Assembly: GCA_903926695.1 (NCBI GenBank)
Contig: CAIYKK010000193.1
Coordinates: 1 to 9,231, forward strand
Source: an uncultured Burkholderiales bacterium
GTDB lineage: Bacteria; Pseudomonadota; Gammaproteobacteria; Burkholderiales; Burkholderiaceae_C
Direction: 5' to 3'
DNA: 9,231 nt
The notes under the pieces were generated by a model. That model saw nothing but the letters and a program-made list of their open reading frames with translations. It had not been told where the DNA came from and ran no database searches. Positions 5,800-9,231 of the stretch are shown in pieces (position 1 is the stretch's first letter; every line of letters begins with the position of its first letter). The position numbers were made by a program, and so were the translations under genes.

Positions 5800-6843
5800 A
5801 TGACTGACAGCCACAAAATTACCCCGCAGCAAGCGTTGCAACGTACCCTCGAACACCGCGAAATCTTCCACGACGAAATGCTGCACCTGATGCGCCTCAT
5901 CATGAGCGGCGAGATGTCGCCGGTGATGATGGCCGCGCTGATCACCGGCCTGCGTGTCAAAAAAGAAACCATCGGCGAAATCACCGCCGCCGCGCAGGTG
6001 ATGCGCGAGTTTTCCACCAAGGTGCATGTGGCCGACAAGACGCACCTGGTCGATATCGTCGGCACCGGCGGCGACGGCTCGCACACCTTCAATATTTCCA
6101 CCTGCGCCATGTTTGTCGCGGCAAGCGCGGGCGCCAGGGTCAGCAAGCACGGCGGGCGCAGCGTCAGCAGCAAGTCGGGCAGCGCCGATGTGGTCGAGTC
6201 GCTGGGCATTTCATTGAGCCTCTCGCCCGAGGCGATTGCGCGCTGCATTGCCGAAGTGGGCGTGGGTTTCATGTTCGCGCCGAATCACCATCCGGCCATG
6301 AAGAATGTCGCGCCGGTGCGCAAGGAATTGGGCATCAGGACCATCTTCAACATCCTCGGCCCGCTGACGAATCCGGCGGGCGCGCCGAACATTTTGATGG
6401 GCGTGTTTCACCCCGATCTGGTCGGCATTCAGGTGCGCGCCTTGCAGCGGCTGGGCGCGGAACACGCGCTGGTGGTTTACGGCAAAGACGGCATGGACGA
6501 AATCAGCCTGGGCGCGGCCACGCTGGTCGGCGAGCTGAAAAACGGCGAAATCACCGAGTACGAAATCCACCCGGAAGATTTTGGCTTGAGCATGACCAGC
6601 AGCCGCGCCCTGCGCGTGGAAACGCCGGAAGAGTCCAAAGCCATGCTGATCGGCGTACTGGACAACCAGCCCGGCGCGCCACGCGACATCGTGATGCTGA
6701 ACGCAGGCGCGGCGCTGTACGCGGCCAACGTGGCCGATTCGATCCAAAGCGGCGTTGCCTTGGCGCGGGCGGCGATTGAATCGGGCGCGGCGCGGGTCAA
6801 GCTGGCGCAGCTCGCTGCGTTCAGCCAGCAGGCCGGGGTTTAA
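5800..6843 (+). CDS. trpD: Anthranilate phosphoribosyltransferase
   Basis: This 347-residue enzyme transfers the phosphoribosyl group of PRPP to anthranilate, the second step of the tryptophan branch. Family signatures are intact: [14 protein letters not shown] (88-101), which binds [20 protein letters not shown] (116-131); PNHHPAMK (161-168); [19 protein letters not shown] (174-192); and GMDEIS with the metal-binding D233 and E234. ATG 5800 is chosen because [13 protein letters not shown] gives the usual family length of about 340-350. The frame is open further upstream to a TTG at 5746, but those 18 residues look non-conserved. The Shine-Dalgarno (AGGT near 5789) is weak. The stop lies four bases before the GTG of the small ORF that follows. 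Confidence 0.97.
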   Translation: MTDSHKITPQQALQRTLEHREIFHDEMLHLMRLIMSGEMSPVMMAALITGLRVKKETIGEITAAAQVMREFSTKVHVADKTHLVDIVGTGGDGSHTFNISTCAMFVAASAGARVSKHGGRSVSSKSGSADVVESLGISLSLSPEAIARCIAEVGVGFMFAPNHHPAMKNVAPVRKELGIRTIFNILGPLTNPAGAPNILMGVFHPDLVGIQVRALQRLGAEHALVVYGKDGMDEISLGAATLVGELKNGEITEYEIHPEDFGLSMTSSRALRVETPEESKAMLIGVLDNQPGAPRDIVMLNAGAALYAANVADSIQSGVALARAAIESGAARVKLAQLAAFSQQAGV

Positions 6844-6847
6844 GGCC

Positions 6848-7033
6848 GTGTGGCACGATCCGGGAACCTGGATTGCGCTGGGCGTGTCGGCGCTGTTTCT
6901 TGTCGCCGGTTTTGTCATGCACCGCGTCTTCGTGAAAATTCTCAAAAACGGCTCCACCGAGCCGTCCACCTTACCCGCCGGGCAGGCGCAAGCGCCTTCC
7001 CCGCCAACCCCACCGGAGCTTCCCCATGAGTGA
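6848..7033 (+). CDS. Small single-pass membrane protein, unknown function
   Basis: I do not recognise this 61-residue product. Read from the GTG at 6848 it begins MWHDPGTW. A hydrophobic segment (about W8 to M24, [15 protein letters not shown]) follows, then a basic stretch HRVFVKILK and a proline-rich polar tail (39-59). This suggests a single inner-membrane anchor with a cytoplasmic or periplasmic Pro-rich tail. Evidence that it is real: it starts four bases after trpD stops; it ends by overlapping the trpC ATG in the eight-base sequence ATGAGTGA; and its third codon positions are GC-rich like its neighbours. The start lacks a good Shine-Dalgarno and could rely on coupling to trpD. In relatives a LysE-type transporter can sit between trpD and trpC, but this is far too short to be one. 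Confidence 0.55.
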   Translation: MWHDPGTWIALGVSALFLVAGFVMHRVFVKILKNGSTEPSTLPAGQAQAPSPPTPPELPHE

Positions 7034-7817
7034 CATTCTGAACAAAATCGTGGCCGTCAAACGCCAGGAAATCGAAGCGGCCATGAATCGCAAGCCGCTG
7101 GCTGAGATGCGCCGCGATGCCGAATCGCGCGTCAACACGCGGGATTTTGTCGGCGCGCTGCGCGCAAAAATCGCCGCTGGCAAACCCGCAGTGATCGCCG
7201 AAGTCAAGAAAGCCAGCCCGTCCAAAGGCGTGCTGCGCGCCGATTTCATTCCCGCTGACATTGCGCAAAGTTACGCCGAATACGGCGCGGCCTGCCTGTC
7301 GGTGCTGACGGACCAGCAGTTTTTTCAGGGCAGCATTGATTACCTGAAGCAGGCGCGGGCGTCGTGCGGCCTGCCGGTGCTGCGCAAGGATTTCATCGTC
7401 GATGCGTATCAGGTTTATGAGTCGCGCGTGATGGGCGCGGACTGCATTTTGCTCATCGCCGCCTGCCTGGACGACGCGCAGATGAAGGCTTTTGAAGCCC
7501 AGGCGAGGGCGCTGGACATGGCCGTGCTGGTCGAGGTGCATGACGCTGTGGAACTCGAACGCGCCTTGAAACTCAAAACGCCGCTGATCGGCATCAACAA
7601 CCGCAATTTGAAAACCTTTGAGGTGTCGCTGGACACGACGCTGGGCCTGCTCGGTCAGGTGCCCGCCGACCGGCTGCTGGTCACCGAGTCGGGCATCATG
7701 ACGCCGCAAGACGTACACGCAATGCGCGCTGCTGGGGTCAACGCCTTTCTGGTCGGCGAGGCTTTCATGCGCGCCGACGAGCCGGGCGAGGCGCTGGCGC
7801 AGCTGTTTGGCGAGTAA
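7026..7817 (+). CDS. trpC: Indole-3-glycerol phosphate synthase
   Basis: This 263-residue (beta/alpha)8-barrel enzyme closes the indole ring, turning carboxyphenylamino-deoxyribulose phosphate into indole-3-glycerol phosphate. Catalytic positions known from the Sulfolobus enzyme are all identifiable: E59 and K61 in [12 protein letters not shown]121 in LRKDFIVD, E170 in LVEVHD, N191 in GINNRNL, and S222 in TESGI. The phosphate-binding VGEAFM (243-248) is present. It is the stand-alone form, not fused to trpF as in E. coli. GGAG at 7015-7018 supports the ATG at 7026, and the eight-base overlap with the upstream small ORF suggests translational coupling. ung follows 14 bases after the stop. Confidence 0.98.
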   Translation: MSDILNKIVAVKRQEIEAAMNRKPLAEMRRDAESRVNTRDFVGALRAKIAAGKPAVIAEVKKASPSKGVLRADFIPADIAQSYAEYGAACLSVLTDQQFFQGSIDYLKQARASCGLPVLRKDFIVDAYQVYESRVMGADCILLIAACLDDAQMKAFEAQARALDMAVLVEVHDAVELERALKLKTPLIGINNRNLKTFEVSLDTTLGLLGQVPADRLLVTESGIMTPQDVHAMRAAGVNAFLVGEAFMRADEPGEALAQLFGE

Positions 7818-7831
7818 CAAGGAGGCGCATC

Positions 7832-8593
7832 ATGGTTGAGCCGGAGTTTTCGGGAATGAATGATCGGGCACCCGCCGCGCCTGACCAACTGGTCAGCGTC
7901 TATCCTTCGGCCTGGTCGGTGGCGCCGGGCTGGCAGCCGGTGGTGAATGAGTTTTTTGCCAGTGGCACCGGGCAAAAACTGCTTGAATTTTTACGGGGCC
8001 GCCTGAGCGAAGGTGCGGTGATTTTTCCGCCCCAGCCGCTGCGTGCGCTGGAACTCACGCCGCCCGACGAGGTGCGTGTGGTCATTCTGGGGCAAGACCC
8101 CTATCATGGGCGCGGGCAGGCCGAAGGGCTGGCTTTTTCGGTCGCGCCCGGCGTGGCGCTGCCGCCGTCGCTGCGCAATATTTTCAAGGAACTGCAGCGC
8201 GATTTGGGACGGGCACCGCCCGCGTTTCCGGTGCCGGGCGGTAGTCTGGTGCGCTGGGCCACCAAAGGCGTGTTGCTGCTCAACACCTGCCTGACGGTGG
8301 AAGAAGGCCGCCCGGCCAGCCATGCCGGACGGGGCTGGGAAGTGCTGACCGACGCCATCATCGGCCAGGTCTCCAGCGGCCCGCAGCCGGTGGTGTTCAT
8401 GCTGTGGGGCGCGCACGCCCAGAGCAAGCGCGCCTTGATCGACGCCGGGCGTCATCAGGTGCTGGTGGCTAATCACCCGTCGCCGCTGTCGGCCTTGCGC
8501 CCGCCGCTGCCTTTTATCGGCTGCGGTCATTTTTCGCAGGCCGCGCAAACCCTGAAAAAAGCGCGTGATTGTGGGGACGGACTGAAAATCTGA
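7832..8593 (+). CDS. ung: Uracil-DNA glycosylase, family 1
   Basis: This 253-residue base-excision repair enzyme removes uracil from DNA. The water-activating motif GQDPYH is at 87-92 with D89. LLLNTCLTV carries the uracil-recognising N151, and the minor-groove loop NHPSPLSA is at 214-221 with H215. The stretch GCGHFSQA near 230-237 is also typical. A strong AAGGAGG (7819-7825) six bases before ATG 7832 fixes the start; the first 20 residues are probably a disordered extension. It is the last protein gene of the operon, 14 bases after trpC. No trp-related function is implied; the linkage seems to be inherited gene order. Confidence 0.97.
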   Translation: MVEPEFSGMNDRAPAAPDQLVSVYPSAWSVAPGWQPVVNEFFASGTGQKLLEFLRGRLSEGAVIFPPQPLRALELTPPDEVRVVILGQDPYHGRGQAEGLAFSVAPGVALPPSLRNIFKELQRDLGRAPPAFPVPGGSLVRWATKGVLLLNTCLTVEEGRPASHAGRGWEVLTDAIIGQVSSGPQPVVFMLWGAHAQSKRALIDAGRHQVLVANHPSPLSALRPPLPFIGCGHFSQAAQTLKKARDCGDGLKI

Positions 8594-8606
8594 CAACTTT
8601 TCGGAC

Positions 8607-8659
8607 TTGCGGCTGGGCCGGTTTGCTGAAAAACTGGCTTTTCAATCAGCAAGCCGCAA
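8607..8659 (+). terminator. Inverted repeat after ung, possible terminator or processing hairpin
   Basis: TTGCGGCT (8607-8614) is complementary to AGCCGCAA (8652-8659), and inside it TTGCTGA (8623-8629) is complementary to TCAGCAA (8646-8652). The position just after ung fits the end of the trp-ung transcript. The run that follows (CAATATTTAG) is only loosely U-rich, so intrinsic termination is not certain. Confidence 0.45.
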
Positions 8660-8665
8660 CAATAT

Positions 8666-8695
8666 TTAGCATTCGACATAAAGTCATGGCATAAT
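8666..8695 (+). promoter_or_regulatory. Possible promoter of the tRNA-tuf block
   Basis: TTAGCA (8666-8671) and CATAAT (8690-8695, five of six against TATAAT) are separated by 18 bases. Transcription would start about ten bases before tRNA-Tyr. The position is right for a tRNA-tufB operon promoter; the -35 is imperfect. Confidence 0.5.
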
Positions 8696-8711
8696 TTGAG
8701 GCTCACTCAGA

Positions 8712-8797
8712 GGATGGGTGTCCGAGTGGTTAAAGGAGGCAGACTGTAAATCTGTTCGCTAACGCGTACGCTGGTTCGAATCCAGCCCCATCCACCA
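8712..8797 (+). tRNA. tRNA-Tyr (GUA)
   Basis: GGATGGG pairs with CCCATCC to give a 7-bp acceptor stem, followed by A73 and an encoded CCA (8795-8797). The anticodon loop CTGTAAA carries GTA at 8746-8748. The variable arm is long, as expected for a class II tyrosine tRNA, and the T-arm CTGG-TTCGAAT-CCAG is canonical. It is the first tRNA of a Tyr-Gly-Thr-position-tuf block. Confidence 0.97.
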
Positions 8798-8887
8798 ATT
8801 GCTAGCGAGTGAGCAATGCAAGGCAGGTGCCGTCAGGCTGGCTTTGGATTGTGAAGTGATTTAAGTGTGAGTTGATTCGGCAGAGCT

Positions 8888-8961
8888 GCGGGAGTAGTTC
8901 AATGGTAGAACCCTAGCCTTCCAAGCTAATGACGCGGGTTCGATTCCCGTCTCCCGCTCCA
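8888..8961 (+). tRNA. tRNA-Gly (UCC)
   Basis: The acceptor stem is GCGGGAG with CTCCCGC, followed by TCCA. The anticodon loop CTTCCAA carries TCC at 8920-8922, and the T-loop TTCGATT is canonical. The first anticodon-stem pair is a C-A mismatch (8913 with the A after GCTA), which is minor. The gene corresponds to glyT of the E. coli tyrU-glyT-thrT-tufB cluster. Confidence 0.97.
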
Positions 8962-9026
8962 GAGTTGTCTGGAAGGTAATGTCGATTGATGCTGCGCTTG
9001 TTCGCTGCGACAGGTTTGCAATGTAT

Positions 9027-9101
9027 GCCCATTTGGCTCAGTGGCAGAGCACTCCCTTGTTAAGGGAGAGGTCCCGGGTCCGATTCCCGGAATGGGCACC
9101 A
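9027..9101 (+). tRNA. tRNA in the thrT position: Thr-like body with GUU (Asn) anticodon
   Basis: All stems are perfect: acceptor GCCCATT/AATGGGC, D-stem GCTC/GAGC, anticodon stem CTCCC/GGGAG and T-stem CCGGG/CCCGG, with A73 and encoded CCA. The anticodon loop is TTGTTAA, giving GTT at 9059-9061, the Asn anticodon. The position before tuf, G1-C72, C2-G71, A73 and the loop context (TTGGTAA in thrT) all point to tRNA-Thr(GGU) with G35 changed to U. Bacterial tRNA-Asn normally has U1 and discriminator G73. The T-loop is TCCGATT, so position 55, almost always pseudouridine, is C. An anticodon-based caller would label it tRNA-Asn. It may be a diverged thrT, a functional oddity, or carry a sequence error. 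Confidence 0.8.
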
Positions 9102-9116
9102 AATTTTTTAAGCTGA

Positions 9117-9137
9117 CGTAGCGCAGGGCGCGCTACG
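9117..9137 (+). other. Hairpin between the tRNA block and tuf
   Basis: CGTAGCGC (9117-9124) pairs perfectly with GCGCTACG (9130-9137) around the loop AGGGC. No T-run follows, so it is more likely a processing or stability element of a tRNA-tuf transcript than a terminator. Confidence 0.45.
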
Positions 9138-9183
9138 GCTGGCGGTGGTTGTTATCTGGTTTTGTAACTTTTCGGAGTTGAAA

Positions 9184-9231
9184 ATGGGAAAAGAGAAATT
9201 TTCGCGGACCAAGCCGCACGTCAATGTTGGC
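9184..9231 (+). CDS. tuf: Elongation factor Tu, N-terminal fragment
   Basis: The first 16 codons read MGKEKFSRTKPHVNVG, which matches the conserved EF-Tu start (MAKEKFERTKPHVNVG in many bacteria). The gene runs off the window edge before the GTP-binding GHVDHGK loop. EF-Tu delivers aminoacyl-tRNA to the ribosome. GGAG at 9174-9177, six bases before ATG 9184, supports the start. The location downstream of the tRNA block corresponds to the tufB copy. Gly2 in place of Ala is a minor difference. Confidence 0.95.
   Translation, partial: MGKEKFSRTKPHVNVG

Noticed and set aside
6942..7820. A 292-codon minus-strand frame opposite trpC
   Set aside because: Shadow of trpC, whose catalytic residues are all in the plus-strand reading.
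8595..9176. Repeat of AACTTTTCGGA at 8595-8605 and 9166-9176
   Set aside because: An exact 11-base match with no further similarity on either side, and one copy leads into the tuf ribosome binding site. Chance is a sufficient explanation.

Overview
The window reads as a chromosomal segment of a betaproteobacterium in the order Burkholderiales, most likely a Comamonadaceae (Polaromonas/Rhodoferax-like). The reasons are the high GC of the housekeeping genes, the order gph-trpE-chorismate mutase-trpG-trpD-trpC-ung, and a tRNA-Tyr/tRNA-Gly/tRNA-Thr-position/tuf block that matches the tyrU-glyT-thrT-tufB arrangement of E. coli. The assignment rests on recalled gene order and protein motifs; no search was run.

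Region by region. Bases 1-107 are the right end of an IS200/IS605-type (IS1341/tnpB) element, with a perfect GC-rich hairpin and a TCAA terminus. They probably include the last codons of tnpB and the 3' scaffold of its omega RNA. gph (230-997) follows. A 385-base interval (998-1382) then holds a possible extended -10 promoter, several strong hairpins and a candidate 27-residue Trp-containing leader peptide. This is an attenuation-style leader for trpE (1383-2882).

The trp operon is interrupted by a markedly AT-rich 605-residue DUF262/DUF1524 (GmrSD-like) nuclease gene (2906-4723). Its stop codon overlaps the start of the chorismate mutase gene (4720-5064) as ATGA. trpG (5068-5652), trpD (5800-6843), a small membrane-protein ORF (6848-7033), trpC (7026-7817) and ung (7832-8593) follow on the same strand with tight spacing. 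trpF, trpB and trpA are absent, so the pathway is split, as is usual in this group.

After ung come an inverted repeat, a possible promoter, three tRNA genes (8712-8797, 8888-8961, 9027-9101) and the first 16 codons of tuf. TrpE and TrpG form anthranilate synthase, TrpD and TrpC carry anthranilate on to indole-3-glycerol phosphate, and the chorismate mutase draws the same precursor towards phenylalanine and tyrosine. Gph and Ung are metabolic and DNA-repair housekeeping genes that travel with the operon.

The most unusual items are: (1) a predicted defence nuclease embedded in the trp operon and apparently translationally coupled to it; (2) a tRNA in the thrT position whose body looks like tRNA-Thr but whose anticodon reads GUU (Asn) and whose T-loop has C at position 55; (3) a cryptic trp leader peptide; (4) the TnpB/omega RNA end with a readable guide region.
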